Assembly (NCBI GenBank): GCA_964020085.1
Contig: OZ026601.1
Location: 16,467,530 to 16,531,529 of the forward strand
Direction: 5' to 3'
Source of the DNA: Micromussa lordhowensis
Taxonomy: Eukaryota; Cnidaria; Anthozoa; Scleractinia; Lobophylliidae
Length of the DNA: 64,000 bases
Part shown: piece after piece, positions 34,463-47,084 of the stretch
How the letters are laid out: each line of letters starts with the position of its first letter
Position numbering within the stretch: position 1 is the first letter of the stretch
Notes under the pieces: model-generated
What the model saw: the letters and a program-made list of their open reading frames with translations, nothing else
What the model was told of the DNA's origin: nothing
Databases searched by the model: none
Made by a program: the position numbers and the translations under genes

Positions 34463-37400
34463 GGAGCCACGCAAAAGATCATCGACTAGGATTGTGGGCT
34501 ATGGCATCATATAGGCCACGAGCGAGCACTGCTAGGCCAAGGAAAGATTAATTTCGTTTCGTTTTATTTTTTCTTAAAAAGTATTTTATTTTACATGTTA
34601 TATTTTTCATGTAAATTTGATTTGAAGTATTTCGATATTATTTTTTTTTGTGTAAAGTTTAACTTAACATGAAATAACATAATAAATTACGGAAAACTCC
34701 CAAAATATTATACAAGTTCCTTATGGAATTCCTAGGCCACCATAATACTCAGCCCCACAGGCATCATGTAAACATGAATACTCAGCCCCACAGGCATCAT
34801 GTAAACATGAATACTCAGCCCCACAGGCATTGTGCAAACAGTATATTTAGCCCCACAGGCATTAAACATTATGCTGCGCCCCACAGGCAAAACAGCATCT
34901 CACCTGACAGGTGTTATACATAGCAAAAATATATCTGCATCCTATCCAAAGTGGGTAATAGGTTATTGTTATAGCAACTGGAGATGCCGCGAGATAAAAG
35001 CTATTATAAAAGAAAAATATGTTATAATTGAAGGGTTTCGTGCAAAAAGGGGGCATATATCGGTTTTTAGCGGATTTAATTTTCTGCAGGATCAAGCTAG
35101 TTTTAGGCAGAGTGACTTGTGTTGACATGAAAAACATTGTTCCATAACTGTTTTTGTTGGTTTGTGCTTCATTTTCGCAAAACAACGCATGCAAAAAAAA
35201 CTCAGTCTCTGAAAATCAAAAGAAACCCTTTGTTTCACAGACTGAGATGCTCATTTCGCTTAAAAAAAAAAAAAACAAACAAAAATAGTTTACTAGTTAA
35301 ATGTTGATTTCACGAAAATACTAGACTGCGAGCAGTCTCTCTTTTCCTCGAAAATCCATGGGGATAAATGGAAGGAAGAACGCAAAACAATATGAGCATG
35401 ACTGCGACGTAAGATACGAGTGGCGCATCTGCCGCCCACGCTAGTTTTGGCATCGCGGCTTCGCATATCACGCTCGGACGCTCATGTTGATTTCCGTTCC
35501 TCGTTCCATTTTTCTCTACGGATTTTTGAGCAAAAGAGACACCGCTCGCAGTCTACAAGAATACGTGATCGCAGAGATGCTCTTTTGACTTACGGCAGAG
35601 CAAAATGTTGACTTTGTGAAGCCTTCAAGGTTACGGTTCTGTCATCTGATCCCAGAAGTTCGAAACACTACAAATCATGCCGATTTGAAATAAAATTTAT
35701 GTTATAATCGATTGCTACTTGTTGTCATTATCTGTGTGAATCCCTGCGTCAATAACTTCCAAAAATCCACTTCCTCTTATGGTATGTTGCTGTTTACCAG
35801 GCCACCAAACCAATGAAACGTCCACTGAGTACGATCGCAATGCATGCCGGGAAGGTTCATTTCGCCTTGTGCGTCCACAACCACATTCCGATTGATGCAA
35901 GACATGTTTTATAAGTCAAAAACCAGTTCTCCCTTTCCAAACTTTGACACCGGCAACGTTGGCAAAGGGGCCACAACTCACGAGAAGCATTTTTTCTTGG
36001 GCAAGAACTGCTCTTGGACTTTGCTGCCTGGATCGACCTGATTTCAAATGACGATAACATGAGTATATCCTCGCTCGAACATCAGAGCACATTTTGGTTT
36101 TTTAAAACGTGCTGGTGACTTACAGGTTTATCAAGGCTTTATGATGCCTCTCAACCACCAGGCAGGCATGCAAGGTACTTTAAAACAAGGCTTAAAATAT
36201 TAATTGACAGAGCTCTAAGGCAACACTATTTCCTTTTGACGCTTGATCAATTCACGTCACAATAACCAATGTTAACAATCCGTTCCCAGATTTCCGCTTG
36301 TGTGCTTTTTTCCCTTGACTCAAAAAAAGTGCAGCTAAGATTCTGTGGGATTTGATTTTGACAATGTTAACAGAAAAAATAAGTCAGTTTATATTACTGT
36401 TTATATATTAGAAAATTAGCAACAAAAATGTATTACAAAATACACGCATTGTCCCATGGTGTTATGCGAGTCAAAACTGCGCCATGTGCGATTAGCCAAC
36501 TCCACTTTAATACCAAATATGGGCATTACAAAATGGTCCAAAACTATGACATAATCGAGCTAACAATAGCTATCATAACATCTTCCCCTTTAACGAAATA
36601 CACTGATAAGCTCCAAAAACAATGAAATAAAAACAAAGAAATGTGAACAGTTTCTCAGAGTCTATAAAGTTCAGTAAACTAAGTCCTTGAGTCTCTCAGA
36701 CAGTTCAACTACTCATTTAAAAGTTCAAGAGACAAAATCACTGAATCTCTTTGGTGGTTTCACCACTCTGGTACGGGTGCGCTTTGTGGGCATTGCAAGC
36801 ACAGGATTAGGAGGAATATCAGCCACAGAATCAGAAGAGGTACAGGTTGCTGGATCAGGTAAGTTTGGGCTGTTTCCTTTTGGATCAGGAGCGGCAGCAT
36901 CAGCAACAGGCTGTTCATTGGGATCTTCTGAGGGCACTTTCTGGGCAGTATTGGATGCTGACTGTTCCTTGGGCTTAAGAAAGTGTCTGTTTCGGCGAAT
37001 GTTATCGCTCCCAGTGTTCACCAGATAGGATCTGTCTGACAGCTGTTCAACAAGGGTTCCAGCTTGCCAAATATGTCCTTTTTTGAGAGGTGCGACTCTA
37101 ACTTCTTGTCCAACTTCCAGCTGTGGTAGTGGGTGTGCTGACCGATCGTAATAGCTCTTTGCTTTCTGCCTTTTCAACTCGATTTTCTTTTCAACACCTT
37201 CAACAACTTAAGGGCGGAGCAGGGTTGAGGCTGTTGGCTTTAGTGTCTTTGTTCTTCATGACATGAGTCTTTGTGCTGGACTTGATCCAATGGTTTCAAC
37301 AGGTGTGTTTCTGTATTCTAACAGGGCAAGCCATGGATCTCTGCCATCCCGGAGGGCTTTCTTGAACAAGTTCTTAGTGACCTTCACTGCAGACTCTGCC

Positions 37401-38670
37401 TTGCCATTTGCCTTGTGATGATGTGGAGAAGACGTTACATGTTTGAATTCCCACTCTTCGGCGAATCGTCTGAACTCATGACTTACGAGTTGCGGTCCAT
37501 TGTCAGATACGAGAACATCTGGGATTCCATGCCTGCTGAACTGTTCCTTTAAGAACTGTATGATGGTCGGAGAGGTCATGTCAGCCACTTCTTGGACTTC
37601 CACAAAGTCTGAATAGTAATCTACTAACACGACATACTCTTTCCTATGGAGAGTGAACATGTCAACGGCTACACGACTCCAAGGACGATCTGGAACTTTT
37701 GAAGTCTGCATGGGCTCTTTGGGGTTCCATGTCTGGAATTCTGCACAGACTGAACACTGCGAGACAGCTTCCTTAATCTCACTGCTCATTCCAGGCCAGA
37801 AAACTGAATCTCGGGCCTTTCTCAGACACGATTGGATGCCAAGGTGGCTTGAGTGACTTCGTGCAATGATCTCAGGTCTGATCGTCTTGGGAATGATGAT
37901 ACGTTGGCGCTTGAACAAGATGCCATTATGCAGAGAGATTTCGTCCCGATAGTTCCAGTAATCTCTAATTGGAATAGGTACCTGGCTTTTCTGTTCAGGC
38001 CATCCTACCAACACGGTGGTCTTCAGGGTCTGAAGAACTGTATCCTGCTCTGTCGCTTTCTGCAGCTGAGCTAATCTTTCACTGGACACAATTAATGATT
38101 CCAAAGGGTTTAAGGTTTCAACTTCCAATGCAAACACTTGAAACTCTTTGTCTTCCTCTCCTTGGCTAGCGAGGTAGGCTCTGGAAAGATGATCTGCTAT
38201 GTACATCTGCGAACCTGGTTTGTATGTGACATCCAGATTGAACCGTTGTAGGCGGAGTAACATCCTTTGCAATCTACATGGGGCTGCTAACACGGATTTC
38301 TTGAAAATGGCTTGAAGAGGCTTGTGGTCAGATTCTACTGTGATCCTTTCTCGTCGGGATATGTACTGGCTGAACCTCTGACAGGCAAACACGATTGCAA
38401 GACATTCTTTCTCTATTTGAGCATACCTTCTCTCGGTTGGTGAGAGTGTTTTTGATGCAAAGGCTACAGGTTGACCGTTCTGAAGAAGGACTGCGCCCAA
38501 ACCTTTTTCGCTTGCATCACATTGAAGGGTGACTTCTGCATTGCAATCATAATACTTGAGAATGGGGTGGTTAACCAAAAGCTTCTTTACTTCCTTGAAG
38601 GCTGTGTCATGCTGTTTAGCTCATGTGAACTTAGCATCCTTAGAGGTTAGGTCCCTTAGAGGCTGTGCTA
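34463..38670 (-). repeat. Array unit 7
   Basis: 4208 bp, with MITE 35324-35553 and LTR 36460-36580. The poly-A run is 14 bases, the longest. It has GTTTGGGCTG as in units 1 and 10, and no 14-bp deletion. Confidence 0.95.
36725..38670 (-). pseudogene. Gypsy RNase H and integrase, unit 7
   Basis: The full-length ORF (38578-37256) and tail (37177-36725) have the same protein as unit 1, including the Pro in the tail. Confidence 0.9.
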
Positions 38671-41600
38671 GGAGCCACGCAAAAGATCATCGACTAGGAT
38701 TGTGGGCTATGGCATCATATAGGCCACGAGCGAGCACTGCTAGGCCAAGGAAAGATTAATTTCGTTTCGTTTTATTTTTTCTTAAAAAGTATTTTATTTT
38801 ACATGTTATATTTTTCATGTAAATTTGATTTGAAGTATTTCGATATTATTTTTTTTTGTGTAAAGTTTAACTTAACATGAAATAACATAATAAATTACGG
38901 AAAACTCCCAAAATATTATACAAGTTCCTTATGGAATTCCTAGGCCACCATAATACTCAGCCCCACAGGCATCATGTAAACATGAATACTCAGCCCCACA
39001 GGCATCATGTAAACATGAATACTCAGCCCCACAGGCATTGTGCAAACAGTATATTTAGCCCCACAGGCATTAAACATTATGCTGCGCCCCACAGGCAAAA
39101 CAGCATCTCACCTGACAGGTGTTATACATAGCAAAAATATATCTGCATCCTATCCAAAGTGGGTAATAGGTTATTGTTATAGCAACTGGAGATGCCGCGA
39201 GATAAAAGCTATTATAAAAGAAAAATATGTTATAATTGAAGGGTTTCGTGCAAAAAGGGGGCATATATCGGTTTTTAGCGGATTTAATTTTCTGCAGGAT
39301 CAAGCTAGTTTTAGGCAGAGTGACTTGTGTTGACATGAAAAACATTGTTCCATAACTGTTTTTGTTGGTTTGTGCTTCATTTTCGCAAAACAACGCATGC
39401 AAAAAAAACTCAGTCTCTGAAAATCAAAAGAAACCCTTTGTTTCACAGACTGAGATGCTCATTTCGCTTAAAAAAAAAAAAACAAACAAAAATAGTTTAC
39501 TAGTTAAATGTTGATTTCACGAAAATACTAGACTGCGAGCAGTCTCTCTTTTCCTCGAAAATCCATGGGGATAAATGGAAGGAAGAACGCAAAACAATAT
39601 GAGCATGACTGCGACGTAAGATACGAGTGGCGCATCTGCCGCCCACGCTAGTTTTGGCATCGCGGCTTCGCATATCACGCTCGGACGCTCATGTTGATTT
39701 CCGTTCCTCGTTCCATTTTTCTCTACGGATTTTTGAGCAAAAGAGACACCGCTCGCAGTCTACAAGAATACGTGATCGCAGAGATGCTCTTTTGACTTAC
39801 GGCAGAGCAAAATGTTGACTTTGTGAAGCCTTCAAGGTTACGGTTCTGTCATCTGATCCCAGAAGTTCGAAACACTACAAATCATGCCGATTTGAAATAA
39901 AATTTATGTTATAATCGATTGCTACTTGTTGTCATTATCTGTGTGAATCCCTGCGTCAATAACTTCCAAAAATCCACTTCCTCTTATGGTATGTTGCTGT
40001 TTACCAGGCCACCAAACCAATGAAACGTCCACTGAGTACGATCGCAATGCATGCCGGGAAGGTTCATTTCGCCTTGTGCGTCCACAACCACATTCCGATT
40101 GATGCAAGACATGTTTTATAAGTCAAAAACCAGTTCTCCCTTTCCAAACTTTGACACCGGCAACGTTGGCAAAGGGGCCACAACTCACGAGAAGCATTTT
40201 TTCTTGGGCAAGAACTGCTCTTGGACTTTGCTGCCTGGATCGACCTGATTTCAAATGACGATAACATGAGTATATCCTCGCTCGAACATCAGAGCACATT
40301 TTGGTTTTTTAAAACGTGCTGGTGACTTACAGGTTTATCAAGGCTTTATGATGCCTCTCAACCACCAGGCAGGCATGCAAGGTACTTTAAAACAAGGCTT
40401 AAAATATTAATTGACAGAGCTCTAAGGCAACACTATTTCCTTTTGACGCTTGATCAATTCACGTCACAATAACCAATGTTAACAATCCGTTCCCAGATTT
40501 CCGCTTGTGTGCTTTTTTCCCTTGACTCAAAAAAAGTGCAGCTAAGATTCTGTGGGATTTGATTTTGACAATGTTAACAGAAAAAATAAGTCAGTTTATA
40601 TTACTGTTTATATATTAGAAAATTAGCAACAAAAATGTATTACAAAATACACGCATTGTCCCATGGTGTTATGCGAGTCAAAACTGCGCCATGTGCGATT
40701 AGCCAACTCCACTTTAATACCAAATATGGGCATTACAAAATGGTCCAAAACTATGACATAATCGAGCTAACAATAGCTATCATAACATCTTCCCCTTTAA
40801 CGAAATACACTGATAAGCTCCAAAAACAATGAAATAAAAACAAAGAAATGTGAACAGTTTCTCAGAGTCTATAAAGTTCAGTAAACTAAGTCCTTGAGTC
40901 TCTCAGACAGTTCAACTACTCATTTAAAAGTTCAAGAGACAAAATCACTGAATCTCTTTGGTGGTTTCACCACTCTGGTACGGGTGCGCTTTGTGGGCAT
41001 TGCAAGCACAGGATTAGGAGGAATATCAGCCACAGAATCAGAAGAGGTACAGGTTGCTGGATCAGGTAAGTTTAGGCTGTTTCCTTTTGGATCAGGAGCG
41101 GCAGCATCAGCAACAGGCTGTTCATTGGGATCTTCTGAGGGCACTTTCTGGGCAGTATTGGATGCTGACTGTTCCTTGGGCTTAAGAAAGTGTCTGTTTC
41201 GGCGAATGTTATCGCTCCCAGTGTTCACCAGATAGGATCTGTCTGACAGCTGTTCAACAAGGGTTCCAGCTTGCCAAATATGTCCTTTTTTGAGAGGTGC
41301 GACTCTAACTTCTTGTCCAACTTCCAGCTGTGGTAGTGGGTGTGCTGACCGATCGTAATAGCTCTTTGCTTTCTGCCTTTTCAACTCGATTTTCTTTTCA
41401 ACACCTTCAACAACTTAAGGGCGGAGCAGGGTTGAGGCTGTTGGCATTAGTGTCTTTGTTCTTCATGACATGAGTCTTTGTGCTGGACGTGATCCAATGG
41501 TTTCAACAGGTGTGTTTCTGTATTCTAACAGGGCAAGCCATGGATCTCTGCCATCCCGGAGGGCTTTCTTGAACAAGTTCTTAGTGACCTTCACTGCAGA

Positions 41601-42877
41601 CTCTGCCTTGCCATTTGCCTTGTGATGATGTGGAGAAGACGTTACATGTTTGAATTCCCACTCTTCGGCGAATCGTCTGAACTCATGACTTACGAGTTGC
41701 GGTCCATTGTCAGATACGAGAACATCTGGGATTCCATGCCTGCTGAACTGTTCCTTTAAGAACTGTATGATGGTCGGAGAGGTCATGTCAGCCACTTCTT
41801 GGACTTCCACAAAGTCTGAATAGTAATCTACTAACACGACATACTCTTTCCTATGGAGAGTGAACATGTCAACGGCTACACGACTCCAAGGACGATCTGG
41901 AACTTTTGAAGTCTGCATGGGCTCTTTGGGGTTCCATGTCTGGAATTCTGCACAGACTGAACACTGCGAGACAGCTTCCTTAATCTCACTGCTCATTCCA
42001 GGCCAGAAAACTGAATCTCGGGCCTTTCTCAGACACGATTGGATGCCAAGGTGGCTTGAGTGACTTCGTGCAATGATCTCAGGTCTGATCGTCTTGGGAA
42101 TGATGATACGTTGGCGCTTGAACAAGATGCCATTATGCAGAGAGATTTCGTCCCGATAGTTCCAGTAATCTCTAATTGGAATAGGTACCTGGCTTTTCTG
42201 TTCAGGCCATCCTACCAACACGGTGGTCTTCAGGGTCTGAAGAACTGTATCCTGCTCTGTCGCTTTCTGCAGCTGAGCTAATCTTTCACTGGACACAATT
42301 AATGATTCCAAAGGGTTTAAGGTTTCAACTTCCAATGCAAACACTTGAAACTCTTTGTCTTCCTCTCCTTGGCTAGCGAGGTAGGCTCTGGAAAGATGAT
42401 CTGCTATGTACATCTGCGAACCTGGTTTGTATGTGACATCCAGATTGAACCGTTGTAGGCGGAGTAACATCCTTTGCAATCTACATGGGGCTGCTAACAC
42501 GGATTTCTTGAAAATGGCTTGAAGAGGCTTGTGGTCAGATTCTACTGTGATCCTTTCTCGTCGGGATATGTACTGGCTGAACCTCTGACAGGCAAACACG
42601 ATTGCAAGACATTCTTTCTCTATTTGAGCATACCTTCTCTCGGTTGGTGAGAGTGTTTTTGATGCAAAGGCTACAGGTTGACCGTTCTGAAGAAGGACTG
42701 CGCCCAAACCTTTTTCGCTTGCATCACATTGAAGGGTGACTTCTGCATTGCAATCATAATACTTGAGAATGGGGTGGTTAACCAAAAGCTTCTTTACTTC
42801 CTTGAAGGCTGTGTCATGCTGTTTAGCTCATGTGAACTTAGCATCCTTAGAGGTTAGGTCCCTTAGAGGCTGTGCTA
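38671..42877 (-). repeat. Array unit 8
   Basis: 4207 bp, with MITE 39531-39760 and LTR 40667-40787. It is the first unit to carry GGCATTAGTG and GGACGTGATCC, which are shared only with units 9 and 10. Confidence 0.95.
40932..42877 (-). pseudogene. Gypsy RNase H and integrase, unit 8
   Basis: The full-length ORF (42785-41463) ends GSRPAQRLMS, a Ser to Arg change shared with units 9 and 10. The tail is 41384-40932. Confidence 0.9.
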
Positions 42878-45800
42878 GGAGCCACGCAAAAGATCATCGA
42901 CTAGGATTGTGGGCTATGGCATCATATAGGCCACGAGCGAGCACTGCTAGGCCAAGGAAAGATTAATTTCGTTTCGTTTTATTTTTTCTTAAAAAGTATT
43001 TTATTTTACATGTTATATTTTTCATGTAAATTTGATTTGAAGTATTTCGATATTATTTTTTTTTGTGTAAAGTTTAACTTAACATGAAATAACATAATAA
43101 ATTACGGAAAACTCCCAAAATATTATACAAGTTCCTTATGGAATTCCTAGGCCACCATAATACTCAGCCCCACAGGCATCATGTAAACATGAATACTCAG
43201 CCCCACAGGCATCATGTAAACATGAATACTCAGCCCCACAGGCATTGTGCAAACAGTATATTTAGCCCCACAGGCATTAAACATTATGCTGCGCCCCACA
43301 GGCAAAACAGCATCTCACCTGACAGGTGTTATACATAGCAAAAATATATCTGCATCCTATCCAAAGTGGGTAATAGGTTATTGTTATAGCAACTGGAGAT
43401 GCCGCGAGATAAAAGCTATTATAAAAGAAAAATATGTTATAATTGAAGGGTTTCGTGCAAAAAGGGGGCATATATCGGTTTTTAGCGGATTTAATTTTCT
43501 GCAGGATCAAGCTAGTTTTAGGCAGAGTGACTTGTGTTGACATGAAAAACATTGTTCCATAACTGTTTTTGTTGGTTTGTGCTTCATTTTCGCAAAACAA
43601 CGCATGCAAAAAAAACTCAGTCTCTGAAAATCAAAAGAAACCCTTTGTTTCACAGACTGAGATGCTCATTTCGCTTAAAAAAAAAAAAACAAACAAAAAT
43701 AGTTTACTAGTTAAATGTTGATTTCACGAAAATACTAGACTGCGAGCAGTCTCTCTTTTCCTCGAAAATCCATGGGGATAAATGGAAGGAAGAACGCAAA
43801 ACAATATGAGCATGACTGCGACGTAAGATACGAGTGGCGCATCTGCCGCCCACGCTAGTTTTGGCATCGCGGCTTCGCATATCACGCTCGGACGCTCATG
43901 TTGATTTCCGTTCCTCGTTCCATTTTTCTCTACGGATTTTTGAGCAAAAGAGACACCGCTCGCAGTCTACAAGAATACGTGATCGCAGAGATGCTCTTTT
44001 GACTTACGGCAGAGCAAAATGTTGACTTTGTGAAGCCTTCAAGGTTACGGTTCTGTCATCTGATCCCAGAAGTTCGAAACACTACAAATCATGCCGATTT
44101 GAAATAAAATTTATGTTATAATCGATTGCTACTTGTTGTCATTATCTGTGTGAATCCCTGCGTCAATAACTTCCAAAAATCCACTTCCTCTTATGGTATG
44201 TTGCTGTTTACCAGGCCACCAAACCAATGAAACGTCCACTGAGTACGATCGCAATGCATGCCGGGAAGGTTCATTTCGCCTTGTGCGTCCACAACCACAT
44301 TCCGATTGATGCAAGACATGTTTTATAAGTCAAAAACCAGTTCTCCCTTTCCAAACTTTGACACCGGCAACGTTGGCAAAGGGGCCACAACTCACGAGAA
44401 GCATTTTTTCTTGGGCAAGAACTGCTCTTGGACTTTGCTGCCTGGATCGACCTGATTTCAAATGACGATAACATGAGTATATCCTCGCTCGAACATCAGA
44501 GCACATTTTGGTTTTTTAAAACGTGCTGGTGACTTACAGGTTTATCAAGGCTTTATGATGCCTCTCAACCACCAGGCAGGCATGCAAGGTACTTTAAAAC
44601 AAGGCTTAAAATATTAATTGACAGAGCTCTAAGGCAACACTATTTCCTTTTGACGCTTGATCAATTCACGTCACAATAACCAATGTTAACAATCCGTTCC
44701 CAGATTTCCGCTTGTGTGCTTTTTTCCCTTGACTCAAAAAAAGTGCAGCTAAGATTCTGTGGGATTTGATTTTGACAATGTTAACAGAAAAAATAAGTCA
44801 GTTTATATTACTGTTTATATATTAGAAAATTAGCAACAAAAATGTATTACAAAATACACGCATTGTCCCATGGTGTTATGCGAGTCAAAACTGCGCCATG
44901 TGCGATTAGCCAACTCCACTTTAATACCAAATATGGGCATTACAAAATGGTCCAAAACTATGACATAATCGAGCTAACAATAGCTATCATAACATCTTCC
45001 CCTTTAACGAAATACACTGATAAGCTCCAAAAACAATGAAATAAAAACAAAGAAATGTGAACAGTTTCTCAGAGTCTATAAAGTTCAGTAAACTAAGTCC
45101 TTGAGTCTCTCAGACAGTTCAACTACTCATTTAAAAGTTCAAGAGACAAAATCACTGAATCTCTTTGGTGGTTTCACCACTCTGGTACGGGTGCGCTTTG
45201 TGGGCATTGCAAGCACAGGATTAGGAGGAATATCAGCCACAGAATCAGAAGAGGTACAGGTTGCTGGATCAGGTAAGTTTAGGCTGTTTCCTTTTGGATC
45301 AGGAGCGGCAGCATCAGCAACAGGCTGTTCATTGGGATCTTCTGAGGGCACTTTCTGGGCAGTATTGGATGCTGACTGTTCCTTGGGCTTAAGAAAGTGT
45401 CTGTTTCGGCGAATGTTATCGCTCCCAGTGTTCACCAGATAGGATCTGTCTGACAGCTGTTCAACAAGGGTTCCAGCTTGCCAAATATGTCCTTTTTTGA
45501 GAGGTGCGACTCTAACTTCTTGTCCAACTTCCAGCTGTGGTAGTGGGTGTGCTGACCGATCGTAATAGCTCTTTGCTTTCTGCCTTTTCAACTCGATTTT
45601 CTTTTCAACACCTTCAACAACTTAAGGGCGGAGCAGGGTTGAGGCTGTTGGCATTAGTGTCTTTGTTCTTCATGACATGAGTCTTTGTGCTGGACGTGAT
45701 CCAATGGTTTCAACAGGTGTGTTTCTGTATTCTAACAGGGCAAGCCATGGATCTCTGCCATCCCGGAGGGCTTTCTTGAACAAGTTCTTAGTGACCTTCA

Positions 45801-47084
45801 CTGCAGACTCTGCCTTGCCATTTGCCTTGTGATGATGTGGAGAAGACGTTACATGTTTGAATTCCCACTCTTCGGCGAATCGTCTGAACTCATGACTTAC
45901 GAGTTGCGGTCCATTGTCAGATACGAGAACATCTGGGATTCCATGCCTGCTGAACTGTTCCTTTAAGAACTGTATGATGGTCGGAGAGGTCATGTCAGCC
46001 ACTTCTTGGACTTCCACAAAGTCTGAATAGTAATCTACTAACACGACATACTCTTTCCTATGGAGAGTGAACATGTCAACGGCTACACGACTCCAAGGAC
46101 GATCTGGAACTTTTGAAGTCTGCATGGGCTCTTTGGGGTTCCATGTCTGGAATTCTGCACAGACTGAACACTGCGAGACAGCTTCCTTAATCTCACTGCT
46201 CATTCCAGGCCAGAAAACTGAATCTCGGGCCTTTCTCAGACACGATTGGATGCCAAGGTGGCTTGAGTGACTTCGTGCAATGATCTCAGGTCTGATCGTC
46301 TTGGGAATGATGATACGTTGGCGCTTGAACAAGATGCCATTATGCAGAGAGATTTCGTCCCGATAGTTTCAGTAATCTCTAATTGGAATAGGTACCTGGC
46401 TTTTCTGTTCAGGCCATCCTACCAACACGGTGGTCTTCAGGGTCTGAAGAACTGTATCCTGCTCTGTCGCTTTCTGCAGCTGAGCTAATCTTTCACTGGA
46501 CACAATTAATGATTCCAAAGGGTTTAAGGTTTCAACTTCCAATGCAAACACTTGAAACTCTTTGTCTTCCTCTCCTTGGCTAGCGAGGTAGGCTCTGGAA
46601 AGATGATCTGCTATGTACATCTGCGAACCTGGTTTGTATGTGACATCCAGATTGAACCGTTGTAGGCGGAGTAACATCCTTTGCAATCTACATGGGGCTG
46701 CTAACACGGATTTCTTGAAAATGGCTTGAAGAGGCTTGTGGTCAGATTCTACTGTGATCCTTTCTCGTCGGGATATGTACTGGCTGAACCTCTGACAGGC
46801 AAACACGATTGCAAGACATTCTTTCTCTATTTGAGCATACCTTCTCTCGGTTGGTGAGAGTGTTTTTGATGCAAAGGCTACAGGTTGACCGTTCTGAAGA
46901 AGGACTGCGCCCAAACCTTTTTCGCTTGCATCACATTGAAGGGTGACTTCTGCATTGCAATCATAATACTTGAGAATGGGGTGGTTAACCACAAGCTTCT
47001 TTACTTCCTTGAAGGCTGTGTCATGCTGTTTAGCTCATGTGAACTTAGCATCCTTAGAGGTTAGGTCCCTTAGAGGCTGTGCTA
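42878..47084 (-). repeat. Array unit 9
   Basis: 4207 bp, with MITE 43738-43967 and LTR 44874-44994. It carries GGCATTAGTG and GGACGTGATCC. A private change is GATAGTTTCAG at 46362. Confidence 0.95.
45139..47084 (-). pseudogene. Gypsy RNase H and integrase, unit 9, extra stop
   Basis: A TGG to TGA change at 46371-46369 splits the ORF between RNase H (46992-46369) and integrase (46332-45670). The tail is 45591-45139. Confidence 0.9.
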
